NCBI RefSeq assembly: GCF_001426865.1
Contig: NZ_LMFO01000030.1
Span: forward strand, 62,001-126,000
Origin: Paenibacillus sp. Root52
Lineage (GTDB): Bacteria > Bacillota > Bacilli > Paenibacillales > Paenibacillaceae
Direction: 5' to 3'
DNA length: 64,000 bases
Under the pieces are notes generated by a model that had not been told where the DNA came from, did not search any database, and was given only the letters and a program-made list of their open reading frames with translations. The position numbers and the translations under genes were made by a program. This document shows, piece by piece, positions 17,441 through 24,484 of this stretch (positions are counted from its first letter, which is position 1; every line of letters starts with the position of its first letter).

Positions 17441-18295
17441 ATGAGCAGCCTGCATGTAGATAAAGCGCTAAACAATAATGTAATCATTGCACAGCATCCT
17501 GAACATGGGGAAGTCGTCGTCATTGGTAAAGGCATCGGCTTTAACCGCAAAACAAGTGACAATATCCCACTTATGGCTGTGGAGAAAATGTTTATTTTGA
17601 AGAACCAGCAGGAGCAGGAGCAGTACAAGCAGCTTCTTCCACAAGTGGATGAAGCGTTGATCGAGATTATTAACGAAGTCATTACGTATATTGCTGAACG
17701 TACGGATGTTCCATTAAATGAGCATATCCATATCGCATTAACTGATCATATTTCTTTTGCGTTGAAGCGTAAGGAACAGGGAATCGTCATTCAAAATCCA
17801 TTTTTATATGAAACGCGCGAAATCTATCCGGAAGAATATCGTATGGGTGAATACGCTGTTCGTTTGATTAAAGAGAAGCTGGGCGTCGATTTAGGGATGG
17901 ATGAGATCGGGTTTATTGCCCTTCATATCTATAGTGCTATGACGAACCAGAACATCTCCCAAGTACGAGAGCATTCTCAATTGATAACGGATTTGGTGAG
18001 TCTTGTGTCGAAGCAGTTGGACTATTCGTTTGAAACGGAATCGCTGGATTATTCACGTTTATTAACTCATCTGCGTTTTGCTCTAGAGCGTGTTCGTCGT
18101 GGAGACAAAGTCGAGGAGCTTCATAAATTGGATTCTCTTTTGAAATTGGAATACCCTGAAATGTACTCGCTTGCATGGAAGCTAACAAAAGTTATGGAGA
18201 AAAGGCTGAATCTGCCTGTGTATCCAGCTGAGGTGGGATATCTTACTATTCATCTTCAACGGTTGTATCAGAGGAAAGAAGAAGAGAAGAAGTGA
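17441..18295 (+). CDS. glcT: transcription antiterminator of the ptsGHI operon
   Basis: 284 residues of the BglG/LicT/GlcT family: RNA-binding CAT domain (1-55; VIGKGIGFNRK), PRD1 (about 65-170) and PRD2 (about 172-280). The conserved regulatory histidines include His97, His162, His210 and His271. GlcT binds a RAT sequence in the ptsG leader when glucose is available and prevents termination; EIIB of PtsG inactivates it by phosphorylation. ATG 17441 after GAGGTG is preferred over the in-frame GTG at 17420. ptsG with a recognisable RAT lies directly downstream. Confidence 0.93.
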   Translation: MSSLHVDKALNNNVIIAQHPEHGEVVVIGKGIGFNRKTSDNIPLMAVEKMFILKNQQEQEQYKQLLPQVDEALIEIINEVITYIAERTDVPLNEHIHIALTDHISFALKRKEQGIVIQNPFLYETREIYPEEYRMGEYAVRLIKEKLGVDLGMDEIGFIALHIYSAMTNQNISQVREHSQLITDLVSLVSKQLDYSFETESLDYSRLLTHLRFALERVRRGDKVEELHKLDSLLKLEYPEMYSLAWKLTKVMEKRLNLPVYPAEVGYLTIHLQRLYQRKEEEKK

Positions 18296-18300
18296 TATAT

Positions 18301-18334
18301 TTCCACATGTGGAATGGTTTTTAGGAAATTTCCT
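18301..18334. promoter_or_regulatory. two perfect palindromes upstream of the ptsG promoter
   Basis: TTCCACATGTGGAA (18301-18314) and AGGAAATTTCCT (18323-18334) are uninterrupted palindromes just after the glcT stop and 9-40 bases before the ptsG -35 box. They have no loop and no U-run, so operators are more likely than terminators. The binding protein is unknown. Confidence 0.35.
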
Positions 18335-18342
18335 GTAAAGGC

Positions 18343-18371
18343 TTGCACTGAAATTAAAGTGATGCTACAAT
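18343..18371 (+). promoter_or_regulatory. ptsG promoter
   Basis: TTGCAC (18343-18348), 17 bases, TACAAT (18366-18371). Expected start near 18378, giving a leader of about 205 bases that contains the RAT and terminator. Confidence 0.7.
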
Positions 18372-18407
18372 GGTTTCCGTAATCAAGCAACTGAATAAAC
18401 ATAAGCG

Positions 18408-18524
18408 ACGTGTTACTGACTCGATCAGGCATGAGTTATTAAAGTGTGATTGTTCTTACCTTAACCCGGGTATGCTATACCCGAAAAGGTTAGTTCGATT
18501 CCTTTATTAATTCATGCTTTTTTT
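18408..18524 (+). promoter_or_regulatory. ptsG leader: RAT antiterminator and overlapping terminator
   Basis: ACGTGTTACTGACTCGATC (from 18408) followed by AGGCATGAG matches the B. subtilis ptsG RAT, the GlcT target. Its 3' part, GCATGAGTTATTAAAG (from 18429), pairs with CTTTATTAATTCATGC (18502-18517), followed by TTTTTTT: the terminator. The two folds share the GCATGAG segment and exclude each other. A small hairpin CGGGTATGCTATACCCG sits in the terminator loop. Confidence 0.9.
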
Positions 18525-18583
18525 GTGTCCCCTTGCTTGCATCAAGACATACTAACATAGAACGAAAGGGAGTAAACGACGCG

Positions 18584-20638
18584 ATGTTCAAAAAGCTTTT
18601 TGGTGTTCTGCAAAGAGTTGGTAAAGCGCTAATGCTGCCTGTAGCGATCCTGCCTGCGGCAGGATTACTCTTAGGCATTGGTAACATGCTGGTTAATCCA
18701 GACTTTTTGCAATACGTTACGGCGCTAGACACCCCTTGGGTGAACTCGATCGCAACGATTATGATGAATGCGGGTCAGATCGTATTTGATAATCTTGCGC
18801 TGTTGTTCGCCGTTGGTGTAGCCGTAGGATTAGCTGGTGGTGAAGGTGTAGCTGGACTTGCAGCCATCATCGGTTATCTGGTCATGAATGTGACACTAGG
18901 TACAGCTGTAGGTGTTACGCCAGCCATGATTGGGGAAGTACCGGGGTATGCGAGTATACTAGGTATCCCTACATTAAGTACCGGCGTGTTCGGAGGTATT
19001 ATCATAGGTATTACCGCCGCACTATGCTACAATCGGTTTTTCAAAATTGAGTTGCCGTCTTATCTAGGTTTCTTCGCAGGCAAACGTTTTGTTCCGATTA
19101 TCACTTCAGTCGTTTCCCTCATCATTGGGTTACTTCTGGTGATTGTCTGGCCTCCAATTCAAAATGGACTGAATGCTGTATCTCATTTCATGGTAGATAC
19201 AAGTCCAACATTGTCGGCATTCATCTTCGGTGTAGTTGAACGGTCATTGATTCCGTTTGGCTTGCATCACATTTTCTACTCACCATTCTGGTTTGAGTTC
19301 GGTGAATACGTGAATAAGGCTGGAGATGTTATTCGAGGAGATCAGCAAATTTTCTTCAATCAGCTTCGTGATGGTGCCGATATTACGGCGGGAACCTTCC
19401 AAGTAGGTAAATTCCCGTTCATGATGTTTGGTTTGCCCGCAGCGGCACTTGCGATGTACCATGAGGCAAGACCAGAGCACAAAAAGTACGTAGCAGGCAT
19501 CATGGGTTCGGCAGCGCTGACCTCATTCCTGACAGGGATCACAGAACCACTAGAGTTCTCCTTCTTGTTTGTAGCGCCTGTGCTATTCGCAGTACACTGT
19601 ATCTTTGCAGGTTTGTCATTCATGACCATGCAAATTCTTGGTGTCAAGATCGGAATGACCTTCTCCGGTGGGTTCATAGATTTCCTGATCTTCGGGATTA
19701 TTCCGAATCGCACACCATGGTGGGACGTTATTATCGTTGGTTTGATTCTTGCGGTGATCTACTATATCGGTTTCCGATTTATTATTCGCAAATTCAATCT
19801 CAAGACGCCAGGACGTGAAGAAGCAACCATGGAAACAAGAGCAGGCGGAGGTTCGGGTTCGACAGACGACCTACCGCACAATATTCTTGCTGCATTCGGT
19901 GGGCAACAAAACATCAAACATCTGGATGCATGTATTACTCGTTTGCGGATTGAAGTGAACGAGAAATCGAATGTGAATAAAGACCGTTTGAAGCAATTGG
20001 GTGCATCTGGCGTGCTAGAAGTGGGTAATAATGTACAGGCCATCTTCGGTACACGTTCAGATACAATTAAATCTCAAATGCAAGACATCATCGCAGGACG
20101 TACACCTGCACCAACTCCGGCTTCTGATGTGAAGCCAACGCCAGAGGAAGAAAAGGCGCAAGGAGAGCAAGGTGAACGTATTGTTGCAGAAGATATCGTC
20201 ATGCCAGTCAATGGTGAGCTACTGGATATTACGAATGTACCTGATCCGGTCTTTGCCGAGAAAATGACAGGTGACGGATTCGCAATTCTGCCACATGACG
20301 GAACGATAACATCTCCTGTGTATGGTAAAGTGTTTAATGTATTTCCAAGCAAACATGCCGTAGGTATTATGTCTGACGGTGGTAAGGAAGTGCTTGTTCA
20401 TATAGGTGTGAACACGGTGAAGCTGAAAGGTCAGGGCTTCAACGTGCTTGTGCAGGAAGGGGACTTGGTATCGGCAGGACAGCCGATTATGGAAGTTGAT
20501 CTGGAGTATGTAAAAGCGAACGCTCCATCGATTATTTCACCAGTCATTTTCACCAACCTGCCAGAGGGCTCTACAGTCACTCTTAAGAAGAGTGGTGTGT
20601 TGAAGATTGGCGATCAGTCAATCATTGAGATAAAATAA
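18584..20638 (+). CDS. ptsG: PTS system glucose-specific EIICBA component
   Basis: 684 residues: EIIC membrane domain (about 1-400, ten hydrophobic segments), linker, EIIB (about 430-515) with phospho-Cys450 in HLDACITRL, and EIIA (about 550-684) with His591 (SKHAVGI) and phospho-His606 (VHIGVNTV). It imports and phosphorylates glucose. The frame is open to 18533, but ATG 18584 after AAAGGGAG matches the usual N-terminus (FKKLFGVLQ). Controlled by GlcT through the leader; heads an operon with ptsH and ptsI. Confidence 0.95.
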   Translation: MFKKLFGVLQRVGKALMLPVAILPAAGLLLGIGNMLVNPDFLQYVTALDTPWVNSIATIMMNAGQIVFDNLALLFAVGVAVGLAGGEGVAGLAAIIGYLVMNVTLGTAVGVTPAMIGEVPGYASILGIPTLSTGVFGGIIIGITAALCYNRFFKIELPSYLGFFAGKRFVPIITSVVSLIIGLLLVIVWPPIQNGLNAVSHFMVDTSPTLSAFIFGVVERSLIPFGLHHIFYSPFWFEFGEYVNKAGDVIRGDQQIFFNQLRDGADITAGTFQVGKFPFMMFGLPAAALAMYHEARPEHKKYVAGIMGSAALTSFLTGITEPLEFSFLFVAPVLFAVHCIFAGLSFMTMQILGVKIGMTFSGGFIDFLIFGIIPNRTPWWDVIIVGLILAVIYYIGFRFIIRKFNLKTPGREEATMETRAGGGSGSTDDLPHNILAAFGGQQNIKHLDACITRLRIEVNEKSNVNKDRLKQLGASGVLEVGNNVQAIFGTRSDTIKSQMQDIIAGRTPAPTPASDVKPTPEEEKAQGEQGERIVAEDIVMPVNGELLDITNVPDPVFAEKMTGDGFAILPHDGTITSPVYGKVFNVFPSKHAVGIMSDGGKEVLVHIGVNTVKLKGQGFNVLVQEGDLVSAGQPIMEVDLEYVKANAPSIISPVIFTNLPEGSTVTLKKSGVLKIGDQSIIEIK

Positions 20639-20718
20639 GAAGTGTTACGATGATGGCAAGCAAGTGTAAATATATGCAATGCCTAAAAAAAACAAATTGC
20701 GAAAGTGAGATGATTGTA

Positions 20719-20994
20719 ATGCAACAAACATTCAGAATTACAGATGAAGATGGTATCCACGCACGTCCGGCGACAGCCTTGGTAAATACAGCAAACAAAT
20801 TCAAGGGTGCAGAATCCTTTGCAGAAGCTAACGGTAAAAAAGTAACATTGAAATCCATTCTGGGTGTTCTTTCCCTCGGATTGGAACAAGGCGACACTAT
20901 CAGCATCATCGTTGAAGGCGAAGGCGAAGCTGAAGCTCTTCAAGCTTTGACTGACGTTATGGTTAACGAAGGGTTGGGCGAAATTAATGCTTAA
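20719..20994 (+). CDS. ptsH: phosphocarrier protein HPr
   Basis: 91 residues with phospho-His14 in DGIHARPA and the HPr-kinase site Ser46 in TLKSILGVLSL; the latter links it to CcpA catabolite control as in other Bacillota. The frame is open upstream to 20650, but ATG 20719 gives the normal length and residue numbering. The ribosome site is weak. Its end overlaps the ptsI start by 8 bases, which implies translational coupling. Confidence 0.95.
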   Translation: MQQTFRITDEDGIHARPATALVNTANKFKGAESFAEANGKKVTLKSILGVLSLGLEQGDTISIIVEGEGEAEALQALTDVMVNEGLGEINA

Positions 20995-22699
20995 TGTTTC
21001 CGGGATCGCGGCTTCGGCGGGTATTGCTATCGCCAAGGCGTTTATCTTGGAGCATCCTGATTACTCTGTAGAAAAACGCCAAATCAACGACGTTGACGCA
21101 GAGATCGCGAAACTCGACTCAGCTCTGGGTAAATCCCAGGCTGAGCTTGAGGCGATCAAAGAGCGTACTTTACAAGAGCTTGGCGAGAAAAAAGCTGAGA
21201 TTTTTGCTTCGCATTTGCTCATTCTGAATGACCCGGAACTGATTGATCCGGTTAAAGCTAGAATTGCAGATGACATGATCAATGCAGAATTTGCTTTGAA
21301 CGAAACGGCATCGCAATTTATCTCCATGTTCGAGAACATGAAGAGTGCATATCTTCAAGAACGTGCAGCAGATATGCGTGACGTAACCAAACGTGTGCTA
21401 AATCACTTGCTTGGTATCGACTTCATGAGTCCAGCGGAGATCAGTGAAGAAGTGATTGTGCTTGCGGAGGATCTTACACCTTCCGATACAGCGCAATTGA
21501 ATCGCCAATTCGTTAAAGGTTTTGCAACGAACATTGGTGGACGTACTTCTCACTCCGCAATTATGGCGCGCTCGCTTGAAATCCCAGCTGTTGTTGGAAC
21601 AAAAGACATTCTGGCTCAAGCGAAACAAGGCGATCTGATTATTGTGGACGGTCTGGATGGTCATGTCTTGGTTAATCCTACAGACGAGGTTGTTGCTGAA
21701 TACCGCGCCAAACAGGAGCAGTATGACGCACAACGTGCGGAGTGGAGAAAACTGCGTGACGAGCCAACCGTAACTGTGGATAACGTTCATGTGGAGCTCG
21801 CAGCAAACATTGGTACTCCAAATGATGTTGCAGGCGTTCTAGAGAACGGTGGAGAGGCTGTAGGTCTGTATCGTACGGAGTTCTTGTACATGGGCAGAGA
21901 CAAGCTTCCTTCTGAGGACATCCAGTATAATGCTTACAAAGCTGTATTGGAGAAAATGGAAGGTAAACCTGTTGTTGTTCGTACACTCGATATCGGTGGA
22001 GACAAAGAGCTTCCATACCTGGATCTGCCAAAAGAAATGAACCCATTCCTCGGCTTCCGCGCAGTTCGTCTGTGTCTGGATCGCCTGGATATCTTCCGTA
22101 CACAATTGCGTGCATTGTTGCGGGCAAGCGTACACGGTAACTTGCGTGTCATGTTCCCAATGATTGCAACACTGGGTGAATTCCGTGAAGCAAAAGCTGT
22201 CCTGCTCGAAGAGAAGGAGAAGCTCGTTGCTGAAGGTATCGCTGTTTCAGACAGCATCCAACTCGGAATCATGGTCGAAATTCCTTCGACTGCAGTTCTG
22301 GCGGATCAGTTTGCTAAAGAAGTGGATTTCTTCAGTATCGGAACAAACGATCTGATTCAATACACAATGGCTGCTGACCGTATGAACGAACGTGTATCTT
22401 ACCTGTATCAACCATACAACCCTGCCATCTTGCGCTTGGTTAAAATGGTCATTGATGCAGCTCACCGTGAAGGAAAATGGGTTGGCATGTGTGGAGAAAT
22501 GGCAGGAGACGAAACCGCAATTCCATTGTTGCTTGGTCTTGGACTCGATGAGTTCAGCATGAGCGCAACATCCATTCTGCCAGCACGTAGCCAGATCACG
22601 AAGTTGTCCCGTGCGGACATGCAAGAGTTGGCTGCCAAAGCATTGGATATGCAAACGGCTGAACAAGTCGTTGAATTGGTTCAAAGCATTCAAGCGTAA
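20987..22699 (+). CDS. ptsI: PTS enzyme I
   Basis: 570 residues. Phospho-His189 in GGRTSHSAIMARS, PEP-binding region with FSIGTNDLIQYTMAADR and catalytic Cys502 in GMCGEMAGD: the same residue numbers as E. coli enzyme I. It transfers phosphate from PEP to HPr. ATG 20987 overlaps the ptsH stop. Last gene of ptsGHI, followed by a strong terminator. Confidence 0.97.
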   Translation: MLNVSGIAASAGIAIAKAFILEHPDYSVEKRQINDVDAEIAKLDSALGKSQAELEAIKERTLQELGEKKAEIFASHLLILNDPELIDPVKARIADDMINAEFALNETASQFISMFENMKSAYLQERAADMRDVTKRVLNHLLGIDFMSPAEISEEVIVLAEDLTPSDTAQLNRQFVKGFATNIGGRTSHSAIMARSLEIPAVVGTKDILAQAKQGDLIIVDGLDGHVLVNPTDEVVAEYRAKQEQYDAQRAEWRKLRDEPTVTVDNVHVELAANIGTPNDVAGVLENGGEAVGLYRTEFLYMGRDKLPSEDIQYNAYKAVLEKMEGKPVVVRTLDIGGDKELPYLDLPKEMNPFLGFRAVRLCLDRLDIFRTQLRALLRASVHGNLRVMFPMIATLGEFREAKAVLLEEKEKLVAEGIAVSDSIQLGIMVEIPSTAVLADQFAKEVDFFSIGTNDLIQYTMAADRMNERVSYLYQPYNPAILRLVKMVIDAAHREGKWVGMCGEMAGDETAIPLLLGLGLDEFSMSATSILPARSQITKLSRADMQELAAKALDMQTAEQVVELVQSIQA

Positions 22700-22772
22700 T
22701 TTTGCCGGGGTTTCCTCCGGAGCTTAAAGGTCTTCTTTTTCCGATAATGAGCTGCGTTGATGCAGCGATTTT

Positions 22773-22811
22773 GCCAGTATCCGCTGTTACAGCGGTTACT
22801 GGCTTTTTTTT
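22773..22811 (+). terminator. terminator after ptsI
   Basis: GCCAGT-TCCGCTG (from 22773) pairs with CAGCGG-ACTGGC (to 22803), then eight Ts. Confidence 0.92.
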
Positions 22812-22904
22812 GTTTCGAGCAGCATGTGCCGCGATCTACCTGACAGTAGATGCCGGCTTCTTTTGATTCAAGCAGGGAAACTATTCAGTCGGATTAGCTA
22901 AAAG

Positions 22905-23012
22905 TTAAGAGCTAGATACCAAGAGCCAAGTGCCAGTGCTGAGAGCTAAGGTCTCTCGCCAAATGCCGAGAGCCAAGTATCAAATGCTATGTGTAAGTGC
23001 AAAGAGCCAAGA
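22905..23012 (+). repeat. degenerate short direct repeats (AGAGCCAAG/AGAGCTAAG)
   Basis: Variants of AGAGCCAAG, AGAGCTAAG and GTGCCA/ATGCC recur every 15-25 bases (for example near 22920, 22943, 22968 and 23003). Irregular spacing; no coding or CRISPR character. Confidence 0.5.
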
Positions 23013-23029
23013 TTTAGCAGGCATTCAGT

Positions 23030-23176
23030 TCTAAAGAATCTGAGACGTCTTATTCAGGTGTTTGAAGCGCCCGCAGAAATCTAAAGAACTTGAGACACGT
23101 TATATCAGAAACACCAGCCATTTTTCGTGTTAATAGCCGGTGATTTCGAGAAATAACGTGTCTGGTGTTCCTAAAA
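23030..23176 (+). repeat. 147-base interspersed element, copy 1 (two direct units plus one inverted)
   Basis: Unit 1 begins TCTAAAGAATCTGAGACGTC at 23030; unit 2 TCTAAAGAACTTGAGACACG at about 23077; an inverted unit, ending at 23176, contains ATAACGTGTCTGGTGTTCC. Spacing of the direct units is 47 bases. The same arrangement recurs in opposite orientation at 30895-31040. AGACACGTTAT and ATAACGTGTCT form an 11-bp perfect inverted pair within the copy. Confidence 0.65.
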
Positions 23177-23187
23177 ATTGAAAAAAT

Positions 23188-23795
23188 GAGCCTATAGGCC
23201 AAATAAGATGTCCTGGATTCCTTAGAATATCTTCAGAGTCAGTGCTATCGTTCAAAGGCATCAGCCAGTCTGGAGGAGAACTACGACGGACGCCACCATG
23301 TGTGAGCCTACGGGCTCAATAAGATGTCAGGGTTCATAGAGTATCTTATGGATCAGTGCTGTCCCTCCAGTGGCATTAGTCAGTCTGGAGTTAAGAACTA
23401 CGACGGACGCCACCATGTGTGAGCCTACGGGTCACAATAAGATGTCATAATTCATAAAGTATCTTATGGATCAGTGCTGTCCCTTCAGAGGCATTAGCCA
23501 GTCCGGAGTTAAGAACTACGACGTACGCCACCAGTGTGAGCCTACGGGCTCAATAAGATGTCATGATTCATAAAGTATCTTATGGATCGGGCTTTCCCTC
23601 AGAGGCATAAGCCAGTCTGGAGTTAAGAACTACGACGGACGCCACCATGTGTGAGCCTACGGGCTCAATTAGATGTCATGGTTCATAGAGTATCTTATGG
23701 ACCGGTGTTGTCGCTCACGGTTATAAGCCAGTGTCTGGAGCCGAAAATCCCACTGGACATCACCATGTGAGCCCATAAGCCAATCTAGACGCGAG
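23188..23795 (+). repeat. five tandem copies of a 115-117-base unit plus a partial sixth
   Basis: Units start at GAGCCT/GAGCCC: 23188, 23304, 23421, 23538, 23653 and (partial) 23769, so the periods are 116, 117, 117, 115 and 116. Conserved blocks include the hairpin GAGCCTACGGGCTC, AATAAGATGTCATG, AAGTATCTTATGGATC, CCAGTCTGGAGTTAAG and ACTACGACGGACGCCACC. Inner copies are most alike; the outer ones have decayed. The period is not a multiple of three throughout, so the array is not protein-coding. Confidence 0.9.
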
Positions 23796-23865
23796 TAATA
23801 TAGACGCCATAATTGATCTGAATACAGCTTACCTACGTTCAAGATATGTTTTAACAGCATGATGG

Positions 23866-24152
23866 GGCGGCAACGCTAGTTTCCGTAAAAAGAGAAAGCA
23901 TCGGGGTAGTAACACTGGTATCCGTAAGAAGGGGAAAGCGACTGGGCGGCAACGCTAGTTTCGTAAGAAGAGGAAAGCAACGGGGTGGTAACACTGGTAT
24001 CTGTAAGAAGGGAAAAGTAACTGGGTGGCAACGCTAGTTTCTGTAAGAAGAGGAAAGCAACTGTGCTGTACAACTGTGCTGTAACAATGGTATCTGTAAG
24101 AAGACAAAAGCAACTGGCAGCAACAATGCCATCAGCAGAAGGGGAAAGTAAC
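23866..24152 (+). repeat. array of about seven 39/40-base units
   Basis: Units start near 23866, 23905, 23945, 23984, 24024, then after a 13-base local duplication near 24076 and 24114. Two sub-types alternate: GGCGGCAACGCTAGTTTC and GGTGGTAACACTGGTATC, each followed by a TGTAAGAAG-GGAAAG-CAACT segment, giving a 79-base higher-order period. Confidence 0.85.
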
Positions 24153-24154
24153 AT

Positions 24155-24195
24155 ACAAAAGCTCTTGCATAAGTATAATCCGCAAGAGCTTTTGT
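24155..24195 (-). terminator. strong hairpin, probable gcv operon terminator
   Basis: ACAAAAGCTCTTGC (24155-24168) pairs perfectly with GCAAGAGCTTTTGT (24182-24195). It is AT-rich at the base on both strands and lies 290 bases beyond the gcvPB stop, so it may stop gcv transcripts or insulate the repeat island. Confidence 0.55.
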
Positions 24196-24426
24196 GTGAA
24201 CAATGATTTGATTAGGCGAGTTCTATAACTCTGAAAGGTACAAAGTTTGCAAAACTTTTTGTTCCAAAAGGAGCAGATTGTGCCCAATTTACGTTCCAAC
24301 CAAGGAAATTTCCACAGACGTACCGATCTACGCAAGAAGTAGCCAACACAGATGCAGTATGACAGAAAGTCAGCGGAAAGTCAGCGAAAAGGCAGAGATA
24401 AGGCAACGAAAAGACAGTGAATGGTG

Positions 24427-24477
24427 CCCTTAAATCTGATTTACCCTTAAGTCTGATTTGCCCTCAAATAAGATTCT
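24427..24477. repeat. three 17-base direct repeats just after gcvPB
   Basis: CCCTTAAATCTGATTTA, CCCTTAAGTCTGATTTG and CCCTCAAATAAGATT begin at 24427, 24444 and 24461, ending 8 bases from the gcvPB stop codon. Confidence 0.7.
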
Positions 24478-24484
24478 AAATGTC

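Larger units (their letters stand above)
22812..24484. other. gene-free repeat island between ptsI and gcvPB
   Basis: About 1.7 kb without a credible gene on either strand. It contains degenerate AGAGCCAAG-type repeats (about 22905-23012), a D-D-I repeat element (23030-23176), five 116-base tandem copies (23188-23768), a 39/40-base array (23866-24152), a hairpin (24155-24195) and three 17-base copies of CCCTTAAATCTGATTT-type sequence starting at 24427, 24444 and 24461. The short frames across it have no ribosome sites, and their repeats are not in phase. Confidence 0.8.

Noticed and set aside
23188..24152. Tandem arrays considered as a CRISPR array
   Set aside because: Units are contiguous with no unique spacers, unit lengths of 116 and 39/40 bases with internal divergence, and no cas genes nearby.
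23876..24154. A 92-residue minus-strand frame with repeated SLLTDTSVTT-like segments across the 39/40-base array
   Set aside because: No ribosome site, the repeat period alternates between 39 and 40 bases so units fall in different frames, and the composition reflects the DNA repeat.
24132..24406. Minus-strand frames of 64-67 residues downstream of gcvPB
   Set aside because: No ribosome site, no recognisable protein features, and a hairpin inside the region.
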